A stretch of 64,000 nucleotides of DNA from Paludicola sp. MB14-C6 (GTDB taxonomy: Bacteria > Bacillota > Clostridia > Oscillospirales > Ruminococcaceae), in the NCBI RefSeq assembly GCF_030908625.1, contig NZ_CP133133.1:744001-808000 (forward strand), in the 5' to 3' direction. Shown piece by piece: positions 28,553 to 37,648 of this stretch. Numbering within the stretch: position 1 is the stretch's first letter; the number at the start of each line of letters is the position of its first letter. The position numbers and the translations under genes are program-made. Below the pieces are notes generated by a model. It searched no databases. It was not told the DNA's origin and saw only the letters and a list, made by a program, of their open reading frames with translations.

Positions 28553-29242
28553 TTAATCAATTATTGGAGTAACACTTTTCAATAATGCAAAAATAACATC
28601 CTTTTTATTATTGAAACAATCTTTTGACATCTCTATTCTTGCATCATGATGAGTGCTTCTATTCGGACTATTATGCAAATCTTTGTCCTTGAAATATTCT
28701 ATATAAGCTAATATCTTATTTCCATCATAATAATAAACAAATTCAGCAAGATTTCCGTTGTTCGTGCGAAACAGCTCTTTCCCCTCTTGTTTATAAGTAT
28801 CATCGTAAGGGTTTTGAGGTGTAGAAATATTTCCTTTTACATAAATAAAATCCTGTTTATTACTTGAAAAAAATATATGCACTCCATTATCGGGATCGCG
28901 TTCTCTTCCCTTAGATTGATCCTCTATGCGATATTTTTCCTCTAGTATTTGATATTGTGATGGATACTTTAATGTAAAAGGATAAATTTTATTTTTATAT
29001 TCTTTCCATTTGCTTATATCTAAAGGTTTTACGTCTTGAAATAAAATCAATTCTTCTTTTATTAAATATTGTGAAGATGCATTCGTCTCACTTTTCACAT
29101 CTGACGATTTATCCTCATTCGAAATTTGACTTGCTTCATTGCTGGAAATATCTTGGCTTATAGGAGGGTGAGTGCTATTACATGAAACTGATAGTAAAAA
29201 TATACATATCAATAACCCAAGAACACAAACTTGTTTACTCAT
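28553..29242 (-). CDS. Putative lipoprotein of unknown function
   Basis: A 229-residue protein with a lipoprotein signal peptide and lipobox LSVSC (Cys near residue 21). A Ser/Asn-rich linker of about 40 residues follows, then a domain starting near FTLKYPSQYQ. That start resembles the PsbP-like fold found in many clostridial lipoproteins, but I cannot confirm it. It is expected on the outer face of the membrane. It stands alone between mraZ and the ECF sigma operon, with its own terminator. Confidence 0.6.
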   Translation of the reverse strand: MSKQVCVLGLLICIFLLSVSCNSTHPPISQDISSNEASQISNEDKSSDVKSETNASSQYLIKEELILFQDVKPLDISKWKEYKNKIYPFTLKYPSQYQILEEKYRIEDQSKGRERDPDNGVHIFFSSNKQDFIYVKGNISTPQNPYDDTYKQEGKELFRTNNGNLAEFVYYYDGNKILAYIEYFKDKDLHNSPNRSTHHDARIEMSKDCFNNKKDVIFALLKSVTPIID

Positions 29243-29360
29243 AACACATTTCCTTACTTTATTACTTTTTACAAATCATTGATATTCATTATTGTAATTA
29301 TTCATTTCCATCATAATATAGCTTTCCTATAAATGTCAATCATTTACTGCAAATAACTAT

Positions 29361-29396
29361 AAAAATCGCCACAAGAACAAACTTGTGGCGATTTTT
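29361..29396 (-). terminator. Terminator of the first ECF sigma operon
   Basis: A perfect 15-bp stem AAAAATCGCCACAAG / CTTGTGGCGATTTTT lies 15 bases after the last gene of the operon. Confidence 0.85.
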
Positions 29397-29410
29397 AATG
29401 CTATAGAATA

Positions 29411-30088
29411 TTATTCATCTAAGCTTGAGGTTGCATTAGGATTTACCTTAATTCGCTTGGTTACTTCATCCAAAGTAACATTTGCAATCTCGTCCTCATA
29501 CATAAACATCATATACTGATTTTTAGAGTCATTATACATAATACTAATACTAAACATTGATATATCATCATTTACTACACTTTTTACAAAAGCATACATT
29601 GCAGAAGCTACTTCTTGTTTTGTTACTTCTTTGTCTGAATTTATAGTCACATCCGCTGAAACATGCCTATCAGGATCTAAAAATAGTGGACCATTGAAAC
29701 TACTGTCATTACGCATATTAAAATCAGCATCTAGCTTTAATTCATCAACTACTTTTGTTAAAGCGATACGTGCTTTTCTTTCTTGTTGGTAATAAATCTG
29801 ATTCACTTCGTTCACTCGATTGATAACCGGTGCAATTGCTGAGGTTCCAATTGTTACAACAGATATCATGATAACCATAAAGATAGAAAGGCCATCATAT
29901 TTTAATTTCTCTTCTTTAAACCGAATTGCATATACCAATATTTCAGCACCCAATACAATTAAAATGAGAGGTGAAAATTGGATAATTTGCAATGCACTGG
30001 CTTTAAAAATCAAAGCTAACGGAATCATAATTCCGATTAAAATCAACGCTATACCAAGCGTAAAGGTCCCAACTCTTCTTTGTTTCAT
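29411..30088 (-). CDS. Membrane protein of unknown function in an ECF sigma operon
   Basis: A 225-residue protein with an N-terminal block of three membrane segments (two in about residues 10-55, one near 68-88), as in DUF5668-type proteins. A soluble, mostly helical and beta region follows, presumably outside the cell. Its ATG overlaps by one base the TAA of the small peptide gene upstream (TAATG), so it is translationally coupled. A place at the end of a sigma/anti-sigma operon suggests a role in the sensed envelope function, but this is inference. Confidence 0.6.
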   Translation of the reverse strand: MKQRRVGTFTLGIALILIGIMIPLALIFKASALQIIQFSPLILIVLGAEILVYAIRFKEEKLKYDGLSIFMVIMISVVTIGTSAIAPVINRVNEVNQIYYQQERKARIALTKVVDELKLDADFNMRNDSSFNGPLFLDPDRHVSADVTINSDKEVTKQEVASAMYAFVKSVVNDDISMFSISIMYNDSKNQYMMFMYEDEIANVTLDEVTKRIKVNPNATSSLDE

Positions 30089-30210
30089 TAGTAGATTCCC
30101 CCATCTGATATATAATGATTTCTTTTAGAAACGAAATAACTGATAGGAATGATCACAGCTAATATTGCAATCAATGAAACTAATATTTTTTTAATGCTCT
30201 TGTTCTTCAA
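30088..30210 (-). CDS. 40-residue single-helix membrane peptide
   Basis: A small frame from a TTG at 30210 with GGAGGA seven bases upstream. It encodes a basic start (KNKSIKKI), one hydrophobic helix of about 20 residues (residues 8-28) and a polar tail. It overlaps the end of the TM2-like gene and ends in TAATG with the next gene, so it fits tightly into the operon's chain of overlaps. No family is recognised. The excellent Shine-Dalgarno and both overlaps make it more than a chance frame. Confidence 0.6.
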   Translation of the reverse strand: MKNKSIKKILVSLIAILAVIIPISYFVSKRNHYISDGGIY

Positions 30211-30850
30211 TGTCCGTTCCTCCGATGTTTGATGTGTTTAGATCATCTAGTTGTTTTTTAGTTGTTCCTTTAATTAACTTAATACCAATTAACAAGCAAA
30301 CGATTGGAACAATCAACTTAGGAATGAATCCAGTAACCATATGCATAAAGAAATAAGCATCACGACCAAACATATAATTTATCATATCGTAATTATTAAC
30401 TAACAAAATATTGATTAGCGCATAAATTGCAATTGCAATCAACACCCATCCAATAATCAAATGGCGTTTTTTCATAATTTCAGCAAATTTTCCTGTGCTC
30501 TTAATTCCTAAATTAACAATATAGCTATCTTGAATTGCTTTTAGCTCATCAACAGTATAGTTAATACGGTTAATTGCATCAAAGAAAGCGAAGAACCATA
30601 TGATTGGCAATGCAAAATTAATTACCGGAATATATAAAAACACACTAAATGCAATAATCCCAAAGAAAGCTCCCATAATGGAAATACCTTTCTTCATAAG
30701 TCCTTGATACATTTGACCTGCACCCGGAATTAAAGAAAAAATAAAAGTTAAGAATTTGCTTTTGGTTTTGCGAATAGTATAAATCGGTGGTTGCTGAGAT
30801 TGATAATTTTGGTTTGGATTGGGACTTGTATAAGCGTTATTTGGATTCAT
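30191..30850 (-). CDS. TM2-like multi-pass membrane protein
   Basis: A 219-residue protein: a Pro/Asn/Gln-rich N-terminus, then a block starting FIFSLIPGAGQMYQG, which resembles TM2-type or GlpG-adjacent membrane units. About four or five helices follow in all, including a C-terminal pair. Function unknown. The GGGGAG ribosome site and 14-base overlap with the anti-sigma gene show cotranscription with the ECF sigma pair. Confidence 0.6.
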   Translation of the reverse strand: MNPNNAYTSPNPNQNYQSQQPPIYTIRKTKSKFLTFIFSLIPGAGQMYQGLMKKGISIMGAFFGIIAFSVFLYIPVINFALPIIWFFAFFDAINRINYTVDELKAIQDSYIVNLGIKSTGKFAEIMKKRHLIIGWVLIAIAIYALINILLVNNYDMINYMFGRDAYFFMHMVTGFIPKLIVPIVCLLIGIKLIKGTTKKQLDDLNTSNIGGTDIEEQEH

Positions 30851-31322
30851 TTTCTTTCTCCCCTTTTATTGAATTGTTAAAATTATAAGCAAACTGATTA
30901 AATCCGTCCATGAATTGATTAGAAAAATTAAAGAATTGATGCTGTTTTTGTTGAGGTTTTGGTGGTTGATTATCTGTTGGAGGTACAAAAGTGATAAAAT
31001 CAAAAATGCCACCTACAAGTAATACCATCGTCATACATACAGCAATTCCAAGTTTTACGAATTGCATAGTTATAATTTTGGATTGCCTTTTCTTCTTGCT
31101 TTCATTTGATATTCCAGCTAATATATTTTGCTCTAAATTCTCAGGAGGTTCAATTAGTGCTTCTTCTGTTAAATTGTCAAGATAAAGTTGCATACACTCT
31201 TCACAATTGGATAAATGGGTTAAAACTAATTCACGCTCTTGAGCGGTTAATGCTCCTGTTTCAAGCATTAATAATGCCAGTTGTGTTAAATGTCCATTTA
31301 CATAATAAGTTTTATCCAGCAT
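30837..31322 (-). CDS. Zinc-finger anti-sigma factor
   Basis: A 161-residue protein. The N-terminal cytoplasmic zf-HC2 module has the H-x3-C-x2-C pattern (HLSNCEECM near residue 33). One membrane helix lies near residues 84-104, and a Pro/Gln-rich outer tail follows. Such proteins hold an ECF sigma factor inactive until a surface signal arrives. The ATG at 31322 has AGGAGG nine bases upstream and overlaps the end of the sigma gene by 11 bases, the classic sigma/anti-sigma coupling. Confidence 0.82.
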   Translation of the reverse strand: MLDKTYYVNGHLTQLALLMLETGALTAQERELVLTHLSNCEECMQLYLDNLTEEALIEPPENLEQNILAGISNESKKKRQSKIITMQFVKLGIAVCMTMVLLVGGIFDFITFVPPTDNQPPKPQQKQHQFFNFSNQFMDGFNQFAYNFNNSIKGEKENESK

Positions 31323-31824
31323 CACATATGACCTCCTTTAATATTACTTTTAATTTATCTCGCGCTCGATAAGCCCTTGTTTGTACCGTTTTTATCGGGG
31401 TGTTAAGCTCATCTGCTATTTCTGCGAAAGTTTTTTCTTCAATGAAATATTTCACCGCGACTTCCGAGTATGGTTCTCCTAGGTTTTCACAAGCGTGTTT
31501 CATAAATGTAATTCTTTCATTCTCTTCGACAATATTTTGGGTAGTTTTTTTGTCTTCAATTGCTTGGAGATGTTCATCTTCTACTACGTTGGTTGTTCTT
31601 ACGTATGCACTCTTTAAAAAATCTTTGCACTTGTTTGTTGCAATTTTTACAAGCCATGCTTTGTAATGATCACCAACGAAATTATCAATTGCTTTATAGG
31701 CTGTAAGAAATGTTTCTTGCGTCAAATTTTCTGCTTCTTGATAGTCTTTTACGAATTGGTAGCAAACAGTAAATATTAACTTGTTATAAGACTTCACAAT
31801 CTGAGTGAACTGATTATCATTCAT
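31312..31824 (-). CDS. ECF-type RNA polymerase sigma factor (first)
   Basis: A 170-residue sigma-70 family protein with region 2 (YNKLIFTVCYQFVKDYQEAENLTQETFL) and region 4 (SEVAVKYFIEEKTFAEIADEL, with the helix-turn-helix ending TVQTRAYRARDKLK) joined by a short linker. Regions 1 and 3 are absent, as in ECF factors. It heads an operon of five genes. A TGAAGA-N17-CGTT arrangement upstream might be its own promoter, but this is weak. Confidence 0.88.
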   Translation of the reverse strand: MNDNQFTQIVKSYNKLIFTVCYQFVKDYQEAENLTQETFLTAYKAIDNFVGDHYKAWLVKIATNKCKDFLKSAYVRTTNVVEDEHLQAIEDKKTTQNIVEENERITFMKHACENLGEPYSEVAVKYFIEEKTFAEIADELNTPIKTVQTRAYRARDKLKVILKEVICDAG

Positions 31825-32138
31825 ATTTATGTATTTGCCACCACCTTTCTAATACGAAATCCATTTTCAATAATTCGCCATTATCTTTAATAGGCTCCGT
31901 ATCAACTACCCATTGATTAAAACGAATGAAGATTAAAATTTTCTTCAACTTTTTTAAAATAATTTATTTTTATAGTATTTCTATTTTACACTATAATAAT
32001 GGTAATGTAAAATCACATATAAAAACGGCTTATTCTTTATAATAACTCTATCTGTATCTGTTTTGACATTGAATAGAAATTGATATATAATATAGTTAAT
32101 TTATGCAGAATAATATCTATTTTAAGGAGTATTTTGAT
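31825..32138. other. Divergent intergenic region between the ECF operon and the orphan membrane protein gene
   Basis: About 310 bases, AT-rich, containing start signals for both directions. I see no RNA gene or repeat in it. A TAAGGAG ribosome site lies at its right end. Confidence 0.4.
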
Positions 32139-34097
32139 ATGGATGTAAAAACCAAACGATATATTGTTGGGATTTCTGCCGTTCTGCTAGTTTTATTTAT
32201 CTGCGGGATGATAGAGCTGGTTTATATGAAAAAAGGCAAAGAGGTTTTATTGCTAGACGTAAAATCTGTATACTCTCAAAAAAATTTTGAACAGGTTCAC
32301 CGTATTATTTTGACTGACACCCTTAAAAAAGCGCAATGGTCACTTGTTGAACAAGCAAAGCAAGAAGAAGCAATCGGATTACTAAAAATGACACGATGCA
32401 ACAGTAAAGAAATTGATCAAAACAGAAGCGCAACAAGAGATAAGCGTTATACCATGACATTATACAAAAACGCTGATGATAAATCTGGAATTACTTACAA
32501 CTTTAATGAGTCGTTTTCTACTTTTTGGATTGATGATGGAGTAAAGCCAAGCTTTTCATATGCAATAACCAATAGTGAAGCGTTGAAAAAACAATTAAAC
32601 TGTATTACACAAACGAACGATTCTATGTATGACGCTTATAATATCGACTGTAATCAACAGACCATACACCGTTTTGTTCCTGCAACAAAAATAAGACAAA
32701 TTATAACAAGTAAAAAACGTTCACTCTATATAGATGAAACTAAACTATCAAATGATGCAAATTTTCCTTATCCTCTTTCCATAGAAACAATTGAAAGCAG
32801 CAATAAAACGAAGTATATATTTTATCAAAGCTATTATTTGAAATGCAATTCTGATAATAACTATGAGTCCTATTACTATAATTCAGAAAGAGATTCAAAC
32901 TATATCACTGAGTTAATCAGCAAACCAAATGAGATCATCGACTTGCAAGCTATTACGTATTCTGGAATCATACAAAAGGATTCTGCAAAATCGGAAATAT
33001 TCATTGTAAGTGACACGCTACTTACTGATATACACAAAATGATTGCTGAGTCAACGCCTTTACAAGAAGCGCCTCAAAAGACAAGTGATGCAGCTTTTTA
33101 TCGAATTACTTTGCCAACAATGCATGGCTCGTATATGAATTATAGCTTTGGACCTCACTATTTCATAGAAGAGAGAAACGGAATAATGAACTATTACCAA
33201 TATGGGGCTAATAATATATATACCAGTCTTCAAACCAATAGTAAAAAAGGTGAAAAGCCTGAACTACAAGCAAAATCACCTTATTATCCAATTACAATTT
33301 CAAGTTTAGACAAATCCATTTCGTTTCAAGATGTTGTAGCTTATCAATCTGATCATATTGATATTAAAAAATTGCAAAAGCAATTTGATATTAACCCATG
33401 CTTGTTATTGAACACTAAAGGCTTAAACAACTTTCATCTACAACTCCAATTTGCGGATAAAAAGCCTGAAAAAATTACAGGTACAATATATAAAAATGGA
33501 AATTATGAAACTGATTGCAGTATTGGCGAAAACTTTACAATTGGTGTACCTTATAAAGCTGGAACATACGATTATACTTTCACTTGTCAATGGACTAATT
33601 CCCAAATACAAACAATCTGTTTTCGTATCATGCTTGTTGATAACGACTTATACGAATTAAAATCCTACAACGAAATACCACTGCAATTATCAGTCATAGA
33701 GGACATCATTGTCACGAAAAATCTTCAATATTACACAAATGTTGTTGAATGGAAAGGCGAGAAAATATCGGAACCTATTGTTGACATCAATCAGTTCACA
33801 AAAAAGATAGAAGATGCAAATATCAAGCCTCAAACTGTAAAAGGCATCTGTGAAGCTATCGTCAACTTTAAAGATTTCCGACCGGAAATGGTTCATTTAT
33901 ATACAAATTTGAGTAACAATATTTTTGAAGAAATTCAGTTAGAACTGAATCCATTTGATTACAGCTACTATTTTCCAACGATTCCCGAACCAAGCAATGT
34001 AAAAAATTATGTTTTAGATTGCTATTGGAAGGATTCACATATCCAATATATATTTGTACTCGAAATAGAAGAAGGTAAGCATTGGCAACCCCGTTAA
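32139..34097 (+). CDS. Large membrane-anchored protein of unknown function
   Basis: A 652-residue protein with one N-terminal membrane helix (about residues 8-28), then a long extracytoplasmic part. Two regions (about residues 50-150 and 230-310) share the pattern of a helix followed by a hydrophilic beta domain with charged loops; the C-terminal 250 residues look like two Ig-like beta domains (near GVPYKAGTYDYTFTCQW and YYFPTIPEPSNVKNYVLDCYW). I recognise no enzyme motif. The ATG at 32139 has AAGGAG nine bases upstream, so 12 codons further up are left out. It is a single gene, possibly controlled by the divergent sigma factor. Confidence 0.68.
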   Translation: MDVKTKRYIVGISAVLLVLFICGMIELVYMKKGKEVLLLDVKSVYSQKNFEQVHRIILTDTLKKAQWSLVEQAKQEEAIGLLKMTRCNSKEIDQNRSATRDKRYTMTLYKNADDKSGITYNFNESFSTFWIDDGVKPSFSYAITNSEALKKQLNCITQTNDSMYDAYNIDCNQQTIHRFVPATKIRQIITSKKRSLYIDETKLSNDANFPYPLSIETIESSNKTKYIFYQSYYLKCNSDNNYESYYYNSERDSNYITELISKPNEIIDLQAITYSGIIQKDSAKSEIFIVSDTLLTDIHKMIAESTPLQEAPQKTSDAAFYRITLPTMHGSYMNYSFGPHYFIEERNGIMNYYQYGANNIYTSLQTNSKKGEKPELQAKSPYYPITISSLDKSISFQDVVAYQSDHIDIKKLQKQFDINPCLLLNTKGLNNFHLQLQFADKKPEKITGTIYKNGNYETDCSIGENFTIGVPYKAGTYDYTFTCQWTNSQIQTICFRIMLVDNDLYELKSYNEIPLQLSVIEDIIVTKNLQYYTNVVEWKGEKISEPIVDINQFTKKIEDANIKPQTVKGICEAIVNFKDFRPEMVHLYTNLSNNIFEEIQLELNPFDYSYYFPTIPEPSNVKNYVLDCYWKDSHIQYIFVLEIEEGKHWQPR

Positions 34098-34129
34098 GGC
34101 TGAAATAGACTAACCTTACAAAACAGATA

Positions 34130-34156
34130 AAGCCACGCGTTGCGTGGCTTTATCTG
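34130..34156 (+). terminator. Terminator hairpin, left copy of a 27-bp imperfect direct repeat
   Basis: The stem AAAGCCACGC / GCGTGGCTTT ends the orphan membrane protein gene. The repeat at 34558-34584 has the same arms but a different three-base loop (GTT here, AAA there). Confidence 0.8.
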
Positions 34157-34557
34157 TCGAAAAAGTAAATTTTAATTTCATATTTACTAGATTTCAGTTC
34201 CTTTCTTGCTATTATGCATATTGGGCTATCCGCCCAAACCTGACCATGCTTTTTGGCAATCGCCCCAAAAAGCATGGAGAAAAAATGCTTTATTTCTCAA
34301 AATTTGTTTTTTTATATGACATCGCGTCATAGTTTGTACGAAATTGATAAAGGTAAAGCTTGTGCTATCTTATTCTTTATTTGCTCCCCAAGATAATTTT
34401 TTGTAGAACCGTTATGCGACCAGCAATTGTTCCACGCGATTAATATTTGATTAACAAGTGAGTTTTTCTACATGTCATTTTCGAAAAAACAACTTTCGCA
34501 ATGAAATTACTTCTTTATTTCAGTTTTTACTTGCGTTTTCAATTTTTCTAAAAAGCT
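34157..34557. mobile_element. Non-autonomous IS1182-like element (MITE), copy 2
   Basis: About 400 bases between two copies of a terminator hairpin. The right end read inward (AGCTTTTTAGAAAAATTG) matches the right end of copy 1; the left end has lost its first few bases and begins at CGAAAAAGTAAATT. From 34207 to about 34370 it is nearly identical to copy 1, including CCATGCTTTTTGG/CCAAAAAGCATGG (34244-34277). No protein is likely; the open frames differ between copies. Confidence 0.8.
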
Positions 34558-34584
34558 AAGCCACGCAAAGCGTGGCTTTATCTG
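34558..34584 (-). terminator. Terminator hairpin, right copy of the 27-bp repeat
   Basis: The stem AAGCCACGC / GCGTGGCTT with loop AAA lies ten bases after the DUF1667 stop and ends the glycerol operon on the minus strand. Confidence 0.8.
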
Positions 34585-34593
34585 TTTTCCATA

Positions 34594-34932
34594 TTACATG
34601 TCTCGCGCTGCAACGAAATGAACACCCGTTCCTAAAATATTATCCACAATAACTGTCCCACATGAAATTGGAGATTGTAATTCAATATGGTCTAACAGCT
34701 TCATAGCATCCATAATCATCGTTTTAGGTATTGGTGCATTTGTTTTTACAGGCAATCTATTATGTATTCCACCTTTTATCTTCACAGTAGAGGTTACAAC
34801 ACGCATTGGGTTTGTAAGCTCCTCTTTTGCATAAACAGCTCCCTTTTCGCAACTATTTCCCCTCACATTCAGTGAATCGTCTATTGTTAAATGACATCCT
34901 TTCGGACATACAATACAAATCAGCTCTTTCAT
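34594..34932 (-). CDS. DUF1667 protein of the glycerol catabolic operon
   Basis: A 112-residue cysteine-containing protein (CIVCPKGCHL at the start, NSCEKG near residue 27) of the DUF1667 family, which regularly accompanies GlpA-like FAD proteins in anaerobic Firmicutes. The four cysteines may bind an iron-sulphur cluster as a small electron-transfer subunit; this is inference. Its ATG overlaps the stop of the previous gene by four bases (ATGA). Confidence 0.85.
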   Translation of the reverse strand: MKELICIVCPKGCHLTIDDSLNVRGNSCEKGAVYAKEELTNPMRVVTSTVKIKGGIHNRLPVKTNAPIPKTMIMDAMKLLDHIELQSPISCGTVIVDNILGTGVHFVAARDM

Positions 34933-36197
34933 ATTGCTTCTCCTTCCTTTACAACAGCAACAGTAATCATCTCGCCATTTGCTTTTTGCAGAATTGCTTT
35001 TGGAAGAATAATCTTTTCCATCTCGCCGGGTGCCATATGCTCTCGTTTCAAACTAGCCAGCAAGGTGTCTTTTGTATATACCCGAATTTCCATATTTCGG
35101 TATATCGCATTTGTTCTAAAAAACAGTTCCGTAAACTTATCAACATAATCAATGCGTATTTTTTGAGGAACGGTATAGTTCACATTCTTTCCTGCATGAA
35201 CTTCTATGCAATCCAATTTAGTGTGTGTTTCGCTTTTTGCATATTGGGCAGCTGCTTTACCTGCCTTAATACTCTCGGCTGTAACAAAATCGACTAAATC
35301 ATGCACTTGCAATACGTTGCCACAAGCAAAAACGCCATCAATGGAAGTTTCGCAGTTTTCATATACCACTGCCCCGTTTGTTTTAGGATCGATAGTAACC
35401 CCTAATCCATTGGATAACTCGTTTTCAGGAATTAACCCAACTGAAAGCAAAATAGTATCACAATCAAATTCCATTTCTGTACCTTGAATTGGTTGGCGGT
35501 TTTCATCGACCTTAGATACAATAACCCGCTCTACTCTGTTTTTACCTTTAATATCGGTAATAGTATGTGAAAGATATAAAGGTATATTGTAATCATTCAA
35601 GCATTGTACAATATTTCGGTTCAATCCACCTGAATATGGCATCAACTCTACGCAAGCCAATACCTTTGCTCCTTCTAAAGTCATACGTCTTGCCATAATA
35701 AGCCCGATATCGCCTGAGCCTAAAATCAAGACACGTTTTCCAACCATATAGCCTTCCATATTCACATAGCGTTGTGCTGTTCCTGCTGTAAAAATGCCAG
35801 CTGGACGATCGCCAGGAATTGCAATTGCACCTCTACTTCGTTCTCTGCATCCCATAGCCAATACAATCGATTTCGCAGTAATAACATGATAACCGCTTGG
35901 ATTGGTAGCATAGATTGTTTTATCTTTTGTGATAGATAAAACCATTGTATCGAGTAGTACCTCTACATTAGTAGTTTTTAGTTTTTCTATAAATCGTCCC
36001 GCATATTCGGGACCCGTCAATTCTTCTTTAAAGTAATGGAGTCCAAATCCGTTATGTATACATTGATTTAAGATACCGCCAAGCTCTTTATCTCGTTCGA
36101 TAATTAAAACTTGCTTTGCTCCATTTTCATATGCTGAAATTGCCGCAGCAAGACCAGCAGGACCGCCGCCGATAACTACTACATCATAATGATTCAT
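34929..36197 (-). CDS. NAD(P)/FAD-dependent oxidoreductase, GlpA-associated
   Basis: About 422 residues. The N-terminus carries the FAD Rossmann motif VVIGGGPAGLAAA, and a second nucleotide-binding motif VLILGSGDIGLIMA lies near residue 157. A C-terminal extension follows the pyridine-nucleotide disulphide oxidoreductase fold. It probably passes electrons between the dehydrogenase encoded just upstream and NAD(P). The ATG at 36197 has AAAGGGGG upstream and overlaps the end of the preceding gene; the frame is open eight codons further but those codons overlap the ribosome site. Confidence 0.85.
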   Translation of the reverse strand: MNHYDVVVIGGGPAGLAAAISAYENGAKQVLIIERDKELGGILNQCIHNGFGLHYFKEELTGPEYAGRFIEKLKTTNVEVLLDTMVLSITKDKTIYATNPSGYHVITAKSIVLAMGCRERSRGAIAIPGDRPAGIFTAGTAQRYVNMEGYMVGKRVLILGSGDIGLIMARRMTLEGAKVLACVELMPYSGGLNRNIVQCLNDYNIPLYLSHTITDIKGKNRVERVIVSKVDENRQPIQGTEMEFDCDTILLSVGLIPENELSNGLGVTIDPKTNGAVVYENCETSIDGVFACGNVLQVHDLVDFVTAESIKAGKAAAQYAKSETHTKLDCIEVHAGKNVNYTVPQKIRIDYVDKFTELFFRTNAIYRNMEIRVYTKDTLLASLKREHMAPGEMEKIILPKAILQKANGEMITVAVVKEGEAI

Positions 36198-37635
36198 TAC
36201 AGCTACCCCCTTTCGTTTCACCTGTTAGGATATAACTGTTTTGCTTATCTAACATAATTTCAGGCAATGAAACGCCGTAATGACGAGCTAATATTTCATG
36301 AACCCGCACTCCGCAAAATCCACCTTGACACCGTCCCATACCTGTTCCACAACGTCGCTTTACTCCATCGATAGAAACAGGTGGTAATGGCGAATGAAGT
36401 GCATCTTCTATTTCTCCCTCGGTAATTGTTTCACACCGACAAATTACTCTTCCGTATAATGGATTTTCAGCAATAACCTTTTCCCTTTGTTCGTTCGTTA
36501 ACTCTTTCAATCGAATGACTTTACGTGTACCGTCAAAGTTAGGATTACTTTTCTTGGATAATCCGCTTTCAAAAAGCATCTTTGCTACATCACAAGCTAT
36601 TGCGGGAGCTGCAGTTAACCCAGGAGATTTAATTCCTGCAATATGAAAGAAACCACTTGTATTAGGATCTTCGCCAATAATAAAGTCCGTTTCTGTTGCA
36701 TTAGCACGAAGACCGGCAAAGTTTCGAATATTATCTCTAAAATTAATAGATGGAATTGACTTTAAGCCCATCTTACGAATATAAGCTAAGTTTGTAATGC
36801 TCGTGGCTGTATCATCTCTGCCTGTATCTTGAGCATTCGGACCTACAATTAAATTTCCGTGTGCTGTTGGTGAAACTAAGATACCTTTACCGTTTTCATT
36901 CGGGCACTGAAATATAACTCTGCTCGTTAAGTTTCCTTGCGATTTATCTAGCAAATAATATTCGCCTTTACTTGGCTTGATTTCAAATGTAGGCTTTCCG
37001 ACAAAGGAAGCCACTGTATCAGATTGAATTCCTGCTGCGTTTACGACAAATTTGGTTTCTAATTCTCCATCATTTGTTTGCAAAACAAACGCATTACCAT
37101 TTTTAGTAATCGCTTTTACTTCGCAATTCAGCTTTACTTCTGCGCCGTTTCTTACTGCAACTTCGGCAAAAGCCAATGCAAGTTCCCATGGACTAACAAC
37201 GCCTGCAGTTTTCGCATACAATGCACCAACCACTTCTTCACTTAAATTCGGCTCTAATGCTCTTGCTTCATCACCTGAAAGAATGCTTAGTTCAGGTACT
37301 CCGTTTTGTTCTCCTCGTTCCAGTAACTTTTCAAGCGTCTTTTGTTCGTCTTGGTTAAACGCCAACACAAAAGAACCGGTTTTCTTAAAAGGAACATCTA
37401 ATTTCTTTGCTAATTCACGTATCATTTTGTTGCCTTGTACATTATATTTTGCCATTAGTGTATTTGGTATTGGATCATATCCTGCATGGACAATACCGCT
37501 GTTTGCTTTCGTTGTACCAACGGCAACGTCATTTGCTTTATCCAATAATAATATCTTATTTTGATATTTGCTTAGCTCATAAGCCAAAGCAGTTCCGCAA
37601 ATACCGCCACCTATAATAATTACATCGTATTTCAT
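36184..37635 (-). CDS. glpA: Glycerol-3-phosphate dehydrogenase-like FAD protein with a 2Fe-2S (BFD-like) domain
   Basis: A 483-residue protein with N-terminal FAD motif IIIGGGICGTALA and DAO-fold body. The C-terminus holds a BFD-like cysteine set (VICRCETITEGEI, then RRCGTGMGRCQGGFC) for a 2Fe-2S cluster. By family it oxidises sn-glycerol 3-phosphate to dihydroxyacetone phosphate. The operon with glycerol kinase strongly supports this. An anaerobic hydroxyglutarate-oxidase-like role is a less likely alternative. Confidence 0.85.
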   Translation of the reverse strand: MKYDVIIIGGGICGTALAYELSKYQNKILLLDKANDVAVGTTKANSGIVHAGYDPIPNTLMAKYNVQGNKMIRELAKKLDVPFKKTGSFVLAFNQDEQKTLEKLLERGEQNGVPELSILSGDEARALEPNLSEEVVGALYAKTAGVVSPWELALAFAEVAVRNGAEVKLNCEVKAITKNGNAFVLQTNDGELETKFVVNAAGIQSDTVASFVGKPTFEIKPSKGEYYLLDKSQGNLTSRVIFQCPNENGKGILVSPTAHGNLIVGPNAQDTGRDDTATSITNLAYIRKMGLKSIPSINFRDNIRNFAGLRANATETDFIIGEDPNTSGFFHIAGIKSPGLTAAPAIACDVAKMLFESGLSKKSNPNFDGTRKVIRLKELTNEQREKVIAENPLYGRVICRCETITEGEIEDALHSPLPPVSIDGVKRRCGTGMGRCQGGFCGVRVHEILARHYGVSLPEIMLDKQNSYILTGETKGGSCNESL

Positions 37636-37648
37636 AGTTACTCAAATA

